Source: Mycolicibacterium gadium (GTDB lineage Bacteria > Actinomycetota > Actinomycetes > Mycobacteriales > Mycobacteriaceae). Taken from it: a DNA stretch of 64,000 bases. The stretch spans positions 558,001 through 622,000 of the forward strand of contig NZ_AP022608.1 of the NCBI RefSeq assembly GCF_010728925.1. The letters are read 5' to 3'. The position numbers and the translations under genes were made by a program. Positions within the stretch are counted from its first letter, which is position 1, and each line of letters starts with the position of its first letter. Positions 1-8,465 of the stretch are shown here, in pieces. Below the pieces are notes generated by a model, which saw nothing but the letters and a program-made list of their open reading frames with translations, ran no database searches and was not told where the DNA came from.

Positions 1-101
1 GTGCACCGCTGTTCGGGCCCATCGGAATGGCGGCGGTGCGGGCGGTGAAGGGCGACCTCGAACGGTCGATACGCACATTCGAAACGCTGTACGCTCAATA
101 A
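1..101 (+). CDS. 3' end of a CDS, possibly SRPBCC family
   Basis: The frame beginning at base 3 is open from the window edge to a TAA at 99-101 and encodes about 32 residues ending in a basic amphipathic helix (GDLERSIRTFETLYAQ). Such a C-terminal helix with conserved basic residues and a Leu-Glu pair is typical of SRPBCC/polyketide-cyclase-like proteins, but the fragment is too short to be certain. The remainder lies upstream of the window. Confidence 0.4.
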   Translation, partial: APLFGPIGMAAVRAVKGDLERSIRTFETLYAQ

Positions 102-181
102 CGCTGCGGCTGAATCACGTTCAGCGTACATAGCGACGTCACGGAAACGGCTATGCGAGCCGGCGATACGCCCGCCGTCTG

Positions 182-1042
182 CTAGCGACGCAGCGAGTCG
201 AATATCTCCCGGTAGTGCAGGTGCGCGACGAAGTGTCCGCCGTCGCGAATGTTCAAGGTCGCGTTCGGGATTCGTGATGCGAGGCGCTGCGGCCAACTCG
301 GGTTGACCAGTTGGTCGTCAGTGCCCGCCCAGATTTCGACGGGTACGTCGAGGTCTTCGGGTGCAAACCCCCAGGGTCGCATCCATGCGCGGTATTCTTC
401 GACGGCGCCTGCCGGTTGGCACATCGCTTCGCGCGACATCCTCGAAAACGTCCGGAATCCCTCGCCGCGGATGACAGCGCCGTCGGCCTGCCCCAAATCA
501 CGTGCGGCGAGGCGGCCGTACAGCACGGGGGCCAGCCGTGGCGCAAGTCCCATGATTCGAAACCACTGTCGCGCCAGCCACGGCGCGCGCTCGGACATGC
601 GGGTGAGGTATCGGTCCATCGCGGGCAGTTGATCGAACACCCCGGATTCGGTCAGCGGCAGTGCCCCGGCGACGATCGCGACCCGGCTCACCCTGTCACG
701 CAGGGCGTGTCCGACCGCCGCCGCGTACTGTCCGCCCATCGACCAGCCCATCACGGCGAACCGATCCACACCGAGTCGGTCGAGCAAGTCTTCGACATCT
801 GATGCCCAGCTCAATGTGGTGCGCCCGGGATCTGGATCTGAGCGCCCGACACCGGGCCGGTCCGGTGAGATCAGCCGAATCCCGGCCGCTGCGGCGACGT
901 CGTCTGCCGATTCGACGTCGAGGCGGCAGGCAAGGCCACCGTGTGCGTTGACGACCACGAAGCCATCGGGCGTGCCGTATTCGGAATAGGCCATCGATCG
1001 TCCGTCGCGGAGACGGATGCGGCGCGCAACCGTGGCCTCCAT
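182..1042 (-). CDS. alpha/beta-fold hydrolase
   Basis: A 286-residue alpha/beta hydrolase. The nucleophile elbow is GWSMGG, an oxyanion-type HGG follows the second strand (NAHGG), and the acid and His positions are visible near the C-terminus (GTDDQLVNP, then DGGHFVAH). I chose the ATG at 1042 (MEATVARRIRL) because the longer open frame upstream runs antisense into udgX and is Arg-rich shadow sequence. It lies 14 nt downstream of udgX on the same strand, so the two may be co-transcribed. The substrate cannot be told from sequence; esterase, epoxide hydrolase-like or C-C hydrolase activity are all possible. Confidence 0.85.
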   Translation of the reverse strand: MEATVARRIRLRDGRSMAYSEYGTPDGFVVVNAHGGLACRLDVESADDVAAAAGIRLISPDRPGVGRSDPDPGRTTLSWASDVEDLLDRLGVDRFAVMGWSMGGQYAAAVGHALRDRVSRVAIVAGALPLTESGVFDQLPAMDRYLTRMSERAPWLARQWFRIMGLAPRLAPVLYGRLAARDLGQADGAVIRGEGFRTFSRMSREAMCQPAGAVEEYRAWMRPWGFAPEDLDVPVEIWAGTDDQLVNPSWPQRLASRIPNATLNIRDGGHFVAHLHYREIFDSLRR

Positions 1043-1056
1043 GCACTGATGATGGC

Positions 1057-1704
1057 CTAGGAGGCCAGCAGGTCGGCCGCGAATCGCAGATCCGACACCA
1101 GCGCGTCGAATGCCTTCTCGCGGTCCTCTGGACGGCCGCGCAGCACCGACGACGGGTGTGCGGTCGCCACGATCTGCGGATCGAACGCGACATCGTCGGA
1201 GTCGGGCAGGTGCAGCACCTCGCCGCGATGGGCGGTGAGCCGAAATCCGCTGCCCATCAGCGATTGTGCGGCCGTCGCGCCGAGCATTACCAGCACCTTG
1301 GGCTGCACGGCCATCAGCTCGGCGAGCAGCCACGGCCGGCAGGCCACCACCTCGGTTCGACTCGGTGTCTTGTGGATGCGGCGCTTGCCACGCTCGGGAA
1401 GCGTGTACTTGAAGTGTTTGACCGCATTCGTGACATACAGCCGATCTCGTTCCACGCCGGCCGCCACCAGGGCCTTGTCGAGCAGCTTGCCCGCAGGCCC
1501 GACGAATGGCTCGCCGGCCCTGTCCTCCTGATCGCCGGGCTGTTCGCCGACCAGCATGAGGTCCGCTGCAGCCGAACCGGCGCCGAACACCGTCTGGGTT
1601 GCGTCCAGGTACAGGTCGCAGCCCTTACAGCTGTTCGCGGCCGCTGCGAGATCCGGTAGGTCGCGGCTGTCGGGAACGAACTCGGCCGCGGTATGCGCTG
1701 CCAT
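1057..1704 (-). CDS. udgX: uracil-DNA glycosylase UdgX (covalent uracil-DNA binder)
   Basis: A 215-residue family 4-like uracil-DNA glycosylase. The water-activating motif is GEQPG (residues 53-57), the C-terminal motif is HPSSVLRG (His183), and a CKGC pair (Cys26, Cys29) plus Cys122 fit the iron-sulfur cluster region; no fourth cysteine is present, so the last ligand must be another residue. The insertion KRRIH (His111) is diagnostic of UdgX. In M. smegmatis UdgX the equivalent His attacks the abasic sugar left after uracil excision and locks the protein covalently on DNA. A short GGCGG-GTAA-CCGCC inverted repeat precedes the ATG. The gene is followed by an alpha/beta hydrolase and preceded by ubiX. 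Confidence 0.93.
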   Translation of the reverse strand: MAAHTAAEFVPDSRDLPDLAAAANSCKGCDLYLDATQTVFGAGSAAADLMLVGEQPGDQEDRAGEPFVGPAGKLLDKALVAAGVERDRLYVTNAVKHFKYTLPERGKRRIHKTPSRTEVVACRPWLLAELMAVQPKVLVMLGATAAQSLMGSGFRLTAHRGEVLHLPDSDDVAFDPQIVATAHPSSVLRGRPEDREKAFDALVSDLRFAADLLAS

Positions 1705-1733
1705 GTCCGGCGGTTACCCGCCGATCGGCGCCG

Positions 1734-2354
1734 CTATCCACGAGACCCGTCAGCACTTTGCGTGAGCCGACCGTTGCTTCCCGACGTAGCGTCGGTGCCG
1801 CGCCACCGTTTCAATCCGGGCACCGAGACGTCCAACAGTTCGAGCGCGCGTGCCACCGTCTGGTTGACGATGTCGTCGATCGTGGTCGGCAGGGCGTAGA
1901 ACGCCGGGACGGGCGGCATGATGATCGCGCCGTTGCGGGTGGCCTGGGCCATCAGCTCGATATGGCCGGCGTGCAATGGCGTCTCGCGCAGCAGCAAGAC
2001 GACGCGCCGTCGCTCTTTGAGGCACACATCCGCCGCGCGGACGACCAGGTTCTCGTCGTAGCAATGCGCGATGCCGCTCAACGTCTTCACCGAGCACGGC
2101 GCCACCAGCATCCCCGCGGTGATGAACGAGCCTGAGGCGATCGCAGCGCCGATATCGCGCGGGCTGTAGAGGTGGTCGGCGAGGGCGCGGACCGCATCCG
2201 GTGTCCGCTTGGTCTCGTGTTCGATCGTGCGGTGCGCCGAGCTCGTCAGAATGAGGTGCGCCTCTACATCCGGAACGTCGCGCAACAGCTCCAGCGCGCG
2301 CACTCCGTACGCGGCGCCCGACGCACCGGTTATCGCGACAATTACTCGCTTCAC
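1734..2354 (-). CDS. ubiX: UbiX/Pad1-type flavin prenyltransferase
   Basis: A 206-residue UbiX-family protein, starting with the flavin-binding ITGASGAAYG motif and containing the conserved MPPVPAFY segment. Family members prenylate FMN with dimethylallyl phosphate to make prenylated FMN, the cofactor of UbiD decarboxylases. Two UbiD homologues are encoded divergently just upstream, so cofactor supply for them is the obvious role. The GTG start overlaps the stop of the preceding TIGR02444-like gene (GTGA), implying translational coupling. The last 25 residues are a Ser/Gly/Arg-rich extension beyond the usual family end. Confidence 0.93.
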   Translation of the reverse strand: MKRVIVAITGASGAAYGVRALELLRDVPDVEAHLILTSSAHRTIEHETKRTPDAVRALADHLYSPRDIGAAIASGSFITAGMLVAPCSVKTLSGIAHCYDENLVVRAADVCLKERRRVVLLLRETPLHAGHIELMAQATRNGAIIMPPVPAFYALPTTIDDIVNQTVARALELLDVSVPGLKRWRGTDATSGSNGRLTQSADGSRG

Positions 2355-2866
2355 GACGCCACCTCATCGCATCGGGCCGCGGTATCGGCGATGACCGCCA
2401 GGGCGTTGCGGTCGTCCTCGCTCAGGACCGCGTTGGAATAAGACCGCAGAGCCACTTCCATTGCCGTCCTTGCGAGTTCGGATCGGGTGCCCGCGCTGGA
2501 TGAGTCACCGAATCCGGCGGCCCAGTCGCCGAGGACGTCGAGTTCGACCAACTCCGCATCGAGCTCCGCCTTTGCCACTTCCCGTCGCACCTCGTCGGTT
2601 TGCGGGTTCGGCGCAGGCGGGGGACCCGTCTTGAGCAGGCGGCGGGCTGCACGCAGCGGACGCACGACATCGCGATGCCACGCGTCGATTCTGCCGCGCG
2701 CTGCGGCGACCTCGTCGGACGAGACTGACCGCCCGCGAACAGCGCCCAAATAGGCCGCACACAACAAGATATTTACGTCCGCGTCGAAACGATCCTGTAG
2801 CGACACGCACGCATCGGCGACACCAGGTTTGTCGTGGACAGCAAGTGCGAACCCGCGCAGAGTCAC
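2351..2866 (-). CDS. TIGR02444/DUF2390-like protein
   Basis: A protein of about 171 residues whose N-terminus (FALAVHDKPGVADACVSLQD, then DVNILLCAAYLGA) has the signature of the TIGR02444/DUF2390 family, small helical proteins of unknown function. I place the start at the GTG at 2866 (MTLRGFALAV), the position where family members normally begin; the frame stays open further upstream, but only antisense to the first ubiD-like gene. It ends in a 4-bp overlap with ubiX. The region between its start and the divergent ubiD-like gene is only about 60 bp and must hold both promoters. Confidence 0.75.
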   Translation of the reverse strand: MTLRGFALAVHDKPGVADACVSLQDRFDADVNILLCAAYLGAVRGRSVSSDEVAAARGRIDAWHRDVVRPLRAARRLLKTGPPPAPNPQTDEVRREVAKAELDAELVELDVLGDWAAGFGDSSSAGTRSELARTAMEVALRSYSNAVLSEDDRNALAVIADTAARCDEVAS

Positions 2867-2929
2867 CCTTGCCGCGGGCGGCGGAACACGGTACTTGTTG
2901 TATTTGCTAGCGACCGCCACGCCAAAAGT

Positions 2930-4372
2930 ATGGAGCATCCGCCGGTGCCGTTCCAAGATTTTCGTGAGTTCCTGGACGCTCTGCGGGCCCACGGTGAGCT
3001 CATCGATGTGGAGCGGCCGGTAGCTCTGGAACTCGAAGTGGCCAAGGCGATGCGCAAGAGCGCGTCGGTGGCCGGTCCGGCGGTCGTGTTCACCAACAAC
3101 GGCACACAGTTCCCGCTCGTGGGCGGTGTCTACAACTCGAACGCCAAGGCGCTTATCGCATATGACTGCGATCAGGACAGCGTTTTCGACGAGATCGTGA
3201 CGCGACTGAAAGTCCGTATTCCCCCGAAGAACGTCGACGACGGTCCCGTACACGAGAACATCATCCTCGGCGATGACATCGACCTGTCGATTCTGCCCGT
3301 CCCGCGATACAGCCCCGACGACGGCGGTCCCTACATCACCCCGGGATTCGTCGTCAGTCACGACCCCGAGACCGGTGTCCCGGACATCGGCCACTACCGC
3401 TGCGAGATCATCGACCACAAGACGATGTCGTTGATGGCCGCTCCCAGCCACCGATTTGCGAAGAATCAAGCCAAGGCACTGCGGATGGGGCACAAGACAT
3501 TTCGTGCTGCCCTCGTCATCGGTGTCGACCCCATGATCGCGTACACCTGCCCAATCCAGGTTCCCGAGGACACCAACGACTGGGAGGTCGCCGGCGGTAT
3601 GCGCGGCGAGGCGGTCGAGCTCGTCAGATGCCGCACGAACGACGTGTCGGTGCCCGCACACGCTGAGGTGGTCATCGAGTTCGAGGTCGACTTCACACAG
3701 ACGGTCAGCGAAGGGCCGCTGGGCGAGTACACCGGCTACTACACGCCCGCCTCGCCGAAACCCGTTGTCCGGCCGACCGCCATCACCCATCGCAACGGTG
3801 CGTACTTCCAGGCACTGCTGACCGGAAGGCCCACCACCGAGAACCACATCCTCAAGCAGCTGTCGTTCGAGGCGTCGTTCTACGACATGTTCCGCGAACA
3901 ATTCCCGACCGTCACGGCGGTGGCTATCCCACCGTCAGGCGGCGTCTACTTCCGGTTGGTCATCGCCATGCGTCCGCGCTACGCAGGCGAAGCCCGAAGT
4001 GCGCTCATCGCGGCGATGGGAAGCAACCTGCGACCGAAGACCGTGATCGTGGTCGACCCCGACATCGATGTGCACGACTCCGAACAGGTCGAGTGGGCCT
4101 TGGCTTTCCGCACCCAGCCGGCGCGGGACGTGATCATCGTCGACGACCTGCCCGGCGGACCGCTTGACCCGACCGCCGACGAGTCGCTGCCGGCGGATCG
4201 TCGCACCGGGTCGGCGATCGGCATCGACGCGACCTATCCGTACGGCACCGTGGTCAAGCAGGTGGGCGACCTGTGCGGGCCGGCGTCGGAGGAGCACGGC
4301 GGGAGGGTCGTCGAGGTGGCTGACGTACCCGGCTGGCGCGACTATGCGTTTCCAGAACTCGACGGTAGGTAG
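2930..4372 (+). CDS. UbiD-family decarboxylase, first copy
   Basis: A 480-residue UbiD-family protein. The catalytic E-R-E triad of prFMN enzymes is recognisable: Arg157 (GHYRCE), Glu261 and Glu266 in SEGPLGEYTGYY. The 104-residue Arg-to-Glu spacing and 5-residue Glu-Glu spacing equal those of fungal Fdc1 (R173, E277, E282). I chose the ATG at 2930 (MEHPPVPFQDF); a GTG five codons on is an alternative. It opens a three-gene run with an SRPBCC protein and a second UbiD homologue, divergent from ubiX. Predicted reaction: reversible non-oxidative decarboxylation of an aromatic or unsaturated acid; the substrate is unknown. Confidence 0.9.
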   Translation: MEHPPVPFQDFREFLDALRAHGELIDVERPVALELEVAKAMRKSASVAGPAVVFTNNGTQFPLVGGVYNSNAKALIAYDCDQDSVFDEIVTRLKVRIPPKNVDDGPVHENIILGDDIDLSILPVPRYSPDDGGPYITPGFVVSHDPETGVPDIGHYRCEIIDHKTMSLMAAPSHRFAKNQAKALRMGHKTFRAALVIGVDPMIAYTCPIQVPEDTNDWEVAGGMRGEAVELVRCRTNDVSVPAHAEVVIEFEVDFTQTVSEGPLGEYTGYYTPASPKPVVRPTAITHRNGAYFQALLTGRPTTENHILKQLSFEASFYDMFREQFPTVTAVAIPPSGGVYFRLVIAMRPRYAGEARSALIAAMGSNLRPKTVIVVDPDIDVHDSEQVEWALAFRTQPARDVIIVDDLPGGPLDPTADESLPADRRTGSAIGIDATYPYGTVVKQVGDLCGPASEEHGGRVVEVADVPGWRDYAFPELDGR

Positions 4373-4380
4373 GAGGCAAC

Positions 4381-4803
4381 GTGCCCGAGATCGAACACGA
4401 GCTCAACATCGACGCCACTCGCGAGCAGGTCTTCGCCGCACTGACCACACTTCAGGGAGTGAAGGGCTGGCACACCCCATCGGCAACCGGTAGCGGCGCC
4501 GTCGGAAGCGAATGGGTGTTTTCCTTCGCTGACCACCCCGACTTCGGTTGGGAGGTGGTCACTTCGGACGCGCCCAACCGTGTCGTCTGGCGCTGTACCC
4601 GGGGACCGGGTGATTCGGTCGGCACGACGGCGACGTTCTCGCTGGCCGCCACCGAGGACGGCCGCACCCTTGTCGAACACGTGCATGCGGGCTGGCCGGG
4701 AACCCACGGCAACTTCCGCAAGTGCAACACGACGTGGGGAGTGCTGCTGCACCATCTGCGCGACTACGTCGAAACCGGCGACGCCGCACCGGCATTCGAG
4801 TAA
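4381..4803 (+). CDS. SRPBCC (AHSA1/START-like) protein
   Basis: A 140-residue SRPBCC-superfamily protein: N-terminal strand IEHELNIDATREQVFAAL, a WEVV...RVVWRC central sheet, and a C-terminal helix ending in HHLRDYVETG. It begins with GTG 8 nt after the first ubiD-like gene and stops 10 nt before the second. The sandwich position suggests it serves the same pathway, perhaps binding the hydrophobic substrate or acting as a small cyclase/hydrolase; that is inference from context only. AHSA1-type Hsp90 activator function is unlikely here. Confidence 0.85.
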   Translation: MPEIEHELNIDATREQVFAALTTLQGVKGWHTPSATGSGAVGSEWVFSFADHPDFGWEVVTSDAPNRVVWRCTRGPGDSVGTTATFSLAATEDGRTLVEHVHAGWPGTHGNFRKCNTTWGVLLHHLRDYVETGDAAPAFE

Positions 4804-4813
4804 GGGGTCAGCC

Positions 4814-6445
4814 GTGCCGCAACAGAGCCTCAGTGACTTCGTCGAAGACATGGAGAAGGCGGGCATGCTTGTCCGCGTCAAGGAGGAGAAGCGGGTCGAC
4901 GAGCTGCCGGCGGTGATGGAAGCTCATCCGCTCACCGCTGTCCTGGTGGAGAAGGTCACCGACTGCGAGTTCCAGTTCCTGGCCAACGCCTACTCCAACC
5001 AGGACCAGACGGCGTGGGCGCTCGGCTGTGAGAAGAGCGAGACCGGCCGCCGGATGGTCGAACTCGGTAAAGGTCGGGTCAAACCGGAGATCGTCGACAC
5101 CGCGCCGTGCAAAGAGGTCATCCTCACCGGCGACGACGTCGACCTGACGCGACTGCCATTGTTCCTGCACCATGACCGCGACGGTCATGCCTACACCAAC
5201 GACAACCTGGTGGTGACCAAGCACCCGGACACCGGTGTCTACGACTGGGGCATCTACCGCAGCATGTTCCGGACCAAGACCGAGAAGATGTTCGACATGA
5301 CTTGCACGTCGCACCGCGCACGCCTGAATGCCCAAGCGGCACAAGCCAAGGGGCAAAATCTCGAGCTTGCGATCGTGCTTGGCGGACCACTGGTGGACAA
5401 AGTGGCGGCGCTGACCGGAGTGCCGCCGGGGACCGACGACTTCGAGGTGCTCGGCAGCTTTTACGGCCATCCCGCCAAGCTCGTCAAGTGCGAGACCATC
5501 GACCTATTGGTGCCCGCCAACGCCGAGATCGTGATCGAGTGCGAGCTGATGGCCACCGAGGGGCTGACCCACGATGAAGGGCCGTACGGTGAGTTCACCG
5601 GCATGTACGGCGGTGGCATCAAGGCCAACTTCCGCGCCGTCGTCAAGGCGATGACGTTTCGCAAGGGCGGCATCTTCCAGCACGCCACGATCGGTGGCAA
5701 TCACCCTTGGTACACCGACAACATGCTGCAGCTGCCCATGATCGAGTCCGACCTGTACAACGGGCTCGCCATGGCGGGTATCGATGTCAAAGAAGTTCGC
5801 GCGCCGCTGGGCGGGCTGTCGAACATCGCCTACGCAAAGATCAATCCACGAGGGGCGGGAGATTCCAAGCAGGCGCTCGGCGTGATGCTGACGTGCTCGA
5901 AACAAGGCTTGCCGAAGATCGCGATGGTGTTCGACGAGGACGTCGACATCTGGGACGACAACGCCGTGCAGTTCGCGATGGCGTTCCGGTACATGCCGCA
6001 CTTGGACACCGTGACGCTTCCCAACGGGAACACGATGACGGTGGACCCGATGATCGCCGAGGACGCCGCGCCCGGCACCTCGTCGAAAATCGGTCTGGAC
6101 TGCACCATTCCCATGAGCCCCAAGTTCAACTCCACCCACTTCGATCGCAGCACGGTGTTCGAACTCGGCGATCCGCCGCCGGGGATTATGGCGATGACCG
6201 AGGACGAGCTGACCGCGGACATGGAAGCACTCATCGGGCAGGCGCCACGGACCTGGAAAGAGATCCTTCAGCACTACAACGGCCAGCCCTACAAGGTGGT
6301 CTATGGCGCCTTCAGCAATCTGCGGCCTCGGCTCGGCCGCTGCAACGACGCCCCCTGGTATCGATACACATTCTCCGACAGCGATTTCGCCGTCGACGCG
6401 CCGGAACGGGAACCATCGAATTTCGATCCGCGACATGGCGTGTAG
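4814..6445 (+). CDS. UbiD-family decarboxylase, second copy
   Basis: A 543-residue UbiD homologue, longer than and clearly divergent from the first copy. Its E-R-E residues are Arg149 (GIYRSMF), Glu255 and Glu260 (DEGPYGEFTG). I start it at GTG 4814 (MPQQSLSDFVED), which has an AAGGGG Shine-Dalgarno just upstream; the longer open frame is a shadow of the SRPBCC gene. Two UbiD paralogues in one operon occur in multi-subunit carboxylases such as phenylphosphate carboxylase, so a hetero-oligomer with the first copy is possible. Alternatively the two act on successive acids. Substrate unknown. Confidence 0.9.
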   Translation: MPQQSLSDFVEDMEKAGMLVRVKEEKRVDELPAVMEAHPLTAVLVEKVTDCEFQFLANAYSNQDQTAWALGCEKSETGRRMVELGKGRVKPEIVDTAPCKEVILTGDDVDLTRLPLFLHHDRDGHAYTNDNLVVTKHPDTGVYDWGIYRSMFRTKTEKMFDMTCTSHRARLNAQAAQAKGQNLELAIVLGGPLVDKVAALTGVPPGTDDFEVLGSFYGHPAKLVKCETIDLLVPANAEIVIECELMATEGLTHDEGPYGEFTGMYGGGIKANFRAVVKAMTFRKGGIFQHATIGGNHPWYTDNMLQLPMIESDLYNGLAMAGIDVKEVRAPLGGLSNIAYAKINPRGAGDSKQALGVMLTCSKQGLPKIAMVFDEDVDIWDDNAVQFAMAFRYMPHLDTVTLPNGNTMTVDPMIAEDAAPGTSSKIGLDCTIPMSPKFNSTHFDRSTVFELGDPPPGIMAMTEDELTADMEALIGQAPRTWKEILQHYNGQPYKVVYGAFSNLRPRLGRCNDAPWYRYTFSDSDFAVDAPEREPSNFDPRHGV

Positions 6446-6478
6446 TCCGGATCACGTTGGAGCGTTCGGCGTGACGTT

Positions 6479-6498
6479 GTCGGGGCAAAAGCCACCAA
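6479..6498 (+). promoter_or_regulatory. candidate DosR box upstream of usp
   Basis: The 20-mer GTCGGGGCAAAAGCCACCAA agrees with the DosR consensus TTSGGGACTWWAGTCCCSAA at 15 of 20 positions by my alignment, including GGG, the AT-rich centre and the CSAA end. It lies about 100 bp before the universal stress protein start. Universal stress proteins are classical DosR-regulon members in mycobacteria. Confidence 0.5.
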
Positions 6499-6601
6499 AT
6501 CCAGGGCGAACGCCACTCATGTGTGGTGATTCGCACCCATGTTCGCCGAACTACGGGTTACTGTCTCGGGTGGCGCTGCAACCTACCTTGGGAGGGCACG
6601 A

Positions 6602-7048
6602 ATGAGCGGCTACACGACCATCGTGGTCGGCACGGACGGATCGGATTCGTCGCTGCGCGCGGTGGAGAAGGCCGGCCAGATCGCCGCCGGGTCAGGCGCG
6701 ACGGTCGTCGTGGCGACGGCGTACTTCCCCCAGAGCGAAGACCAGCGCGCGGCCGACGTGCTCAAGGACGAGGGCTACAAGATGTCGGGCAACGCCCCCA
6801 TCTACGCGATTCTGCGCGAGGCGAAGGAGCGTGCCCAGCAGGCGGGCGCCAAGACCGTCGAGGAGAAGGCGATCGTCGGCGCACCCGTCGACGCTCTTGT
6901 AGATCTCGCCGAAGAGGTCAAGGCCGATCTTCTCGTCGTCGGAAACGTGGGCCTGTCCACGATCGCGGGCCGGCTGCTGGGCTCCGTCCCCGCCAACGTC
7001 GCACGCCGGTCCAAGACCGACGTGCTGATCGTGCACACCACGCCGTAA
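6602..7048 (+). CDS. universal stress protein, single Usp domain
   Basis: A 148-residue UspA-family protein. It starts IVVGTDGSDSS, and the ATP-binding loop near the C-terminus is [20 protein letters not shown], matching G-2x-G-9x-G(S/T). The ATG at 6602 has a strong GGGAGG Shine-Dalgarno. ATP-binding Usps act in stress and dormancy signalling in the cytoplasm. A DosR-like box lies upstream. The last 131 bp are overlapped on the other strand by the 3' end of the Lnt-like gene. Confidence 0.93.
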   Translation: MSGYTTIVVGTDGSDSSLRAVEKAGQIAAGSGATVVVATAYFPQSEDQRAADVLKDEGYKMSGNAPIYAILREAKERAQQAGAKTVEEKAIVGAPVDALVDLAEEVKADLLVVGNVGLSTIAGRLLGSVPANVARRSKTDVLIVHTTP

Positions 7049-8465
7049 GGATCAACACCGCCGCCACCACGATCGGCCAGTCACCGAGCCGATCGTAGAT
7101 AGTGACGCGCGAGTCCAATGGCACCTCGACTACCAGTACACCTTGGTCGGACGCGGGCAACCGCCCGAGTTCACGGCCCCGCGCGTCGAATGCCGTACTG
7201 ACACCGGATGTTCCGGCATGCACGGCGGGATGACCGGTCTCGGCGGCGTGCACGGCGGCCATGCTCGCCAATTGCGGTTGCGCCCAGCTGCCTTGATAAC
7301 TCGACGTCGAACTCTGGTACGTCAGGAGCTCGGCGCCAAGGCGCACTACCCGCCGCGACAGATCCGAAAAGGTGGTCTCGAAGCTGATCAACGGCCCGAC
7401 GGCCAGCTCCCCGGCGTGCAGTACCACCGGGCCGTCGCCGCGCCGGCGATCCTCACCGGCCGCCTTGGTATGACGGGTCGCCCAGTCGAGTACCGTTCGT
7501 AACGGCACATATTCGCCGAACGGCACCAGCCGCGTCTTCGCATACGAGCCACGTGGGCCGTCGGAACCGATGAGCACCGACGACTTGTAGATCCCGCCGT
7601 CGGGAGCTCGTGCGTCAACGTTCACCAACACGTCCGCGCCGACCCGGCGGCGCAGTTCGACCAGGCGCGCTGTGGCGTCCGGGTCGCTGGTCAGGTCGAC
7701 GCCCACACTGCTTTCACCCCAGACCACCAGATCAAGCTGCCTGCCGCGCAATTCCTCGGTCAATCGCTCGCTCGCCGCCTGACGTGCCGCGCCGTCGTCG
7801 ATATCGCCCGGCTGGACGAGTGCAACCCGCACCGTCGGCCCCGCGCCGGGTGCCGGACCCAACCAGAACCACGTCGGGCCGAGGGCGAGGAGGGCGACCG
7901 GCAGTGCTGCCGCGCGCCATGAGCGCAGCAGGATCGCCGCCACGATCGCGGCATTGACGGCGACCACCAGGAAGCTGACGAGCCCTACGCCGCCCACCGA
8001 AGCGGGCGCTAGCGTCGCCGGCTGATTCCACTGTGACGCGCCGAGCGGCGCCCACGGTCCGCCGAAGTGATGCCACGACCGCACCGCCTCGGCGAGCACC
8101 CAGGCAGAGGGGAGTACGACGACGGCGGCGAGAACCTGCCGCGCCGCCGCCCTGTCGGATAGCAGCCGTTGCGCGGCATAGCCCCACGGAAACCACAGCA
8201 CTCCGATGACGAACGCGGCCACGACCAGCAGCGGGCCCGCGCTCGGAAACAGCCAGTACTGGTTTGTCAGCACGAAACCGGCCATGCCGAACCAGCCACG
8301 TCCGCCGCCCTGTAGTGCGGTTGGCGCCGCGCGCACGATGAACAGCAGCGGGATCAGCCCGACCCACGCCAACCACCACCACGACACCGCGGGGAAGGCG
8401 AGGGCGGGGATCGCGCCGGCGACCAAGGCCGCCGCGAGCCCGCTGATCAGTTCAGGCGGCCTCAG
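6918..8465 (-). CDS. apolipoprotein N-acyltransferase-like protein, Cys-to-Ser variant
   Basis: A polytopic membrane N-terminus followed by a nitrilase domain, as in Lnt. The Glu (VVWGESS) and Lys ([12 protein letters not shown]) of the Glu-Lys-Cys triad are present, but the nucleophile position reads LISFETTF: the codon at 7385-7383 is AGC (Ser) where active Lnt has Cys. The BCG paralogue BCG_2279c is reported to carry the same change and to be dispensable for N-acylation. The first ATG/GTG/TTG in frame is TTG 8426, but the natural membrane N-terminus ([19 protein letters not shown]) begins at a CTG at 8465 overlapping the aldolase stop (CTGA). The Arg-rich C-terminus reads antisense through usp. 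Confidence 0.85.
   Translation of the reverse strand: MRPPELISGLAAALVAGAIPALAFPAVSWWWLAWVGLIPLLFIVRAAPTALQGGGRGWFGMAGFVLTNQYWLFPSAGPLLVVAAFVIGVLWFPWGYAAQRLLSDRAAARQVLAAVVVLPSAWVLAEAVRSWHHFGGPWAPLGASQWNQPATLAPASVGGVGLVSFLVVAVNAAIVAAILLRSWRAAALPVALLALGPTWFWLGPAPGAGPTVRVALVQPGDIDDGAARQAASERLTEELRGRQLDLVVWGESSVGVDLTSDPDATARLVELRRRVGADVLVNVDARAPDGGIYKSSVLIGSDGPRGSYAKTRLVPFGEYVPLRTVLDWATRHTKAAGEDRRRGDGPVVLHAGELAVGPLISFETTFSDLSRRVVRLGAELLTYQSSTSSYQGSWAQPQLASMAAVHAAETGHPAVHAGTSGVSTAFDARGRELGRLPASDQGVLVVEVPLDSRVTIYDRLGDWPIVVAAVLILTAWCARSARRSWTGVRRWRGRSPAAGPRSWTGPRFRRREDRP

Noticed and set aside
2867..3901. Long N-terminal extension of the TIGR02444-like gene
   Set aside because: It is antisense to the first UbiD gene; family members begin at the GTG at 2866.
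6478..6500. DNA-damage (PafBC) promoter before usp
   Set aside because: TTGTCGGGG is present but the hexamer 8 nt on is ACCAAA, not TAnnnT; the DosR-box reading fits better.
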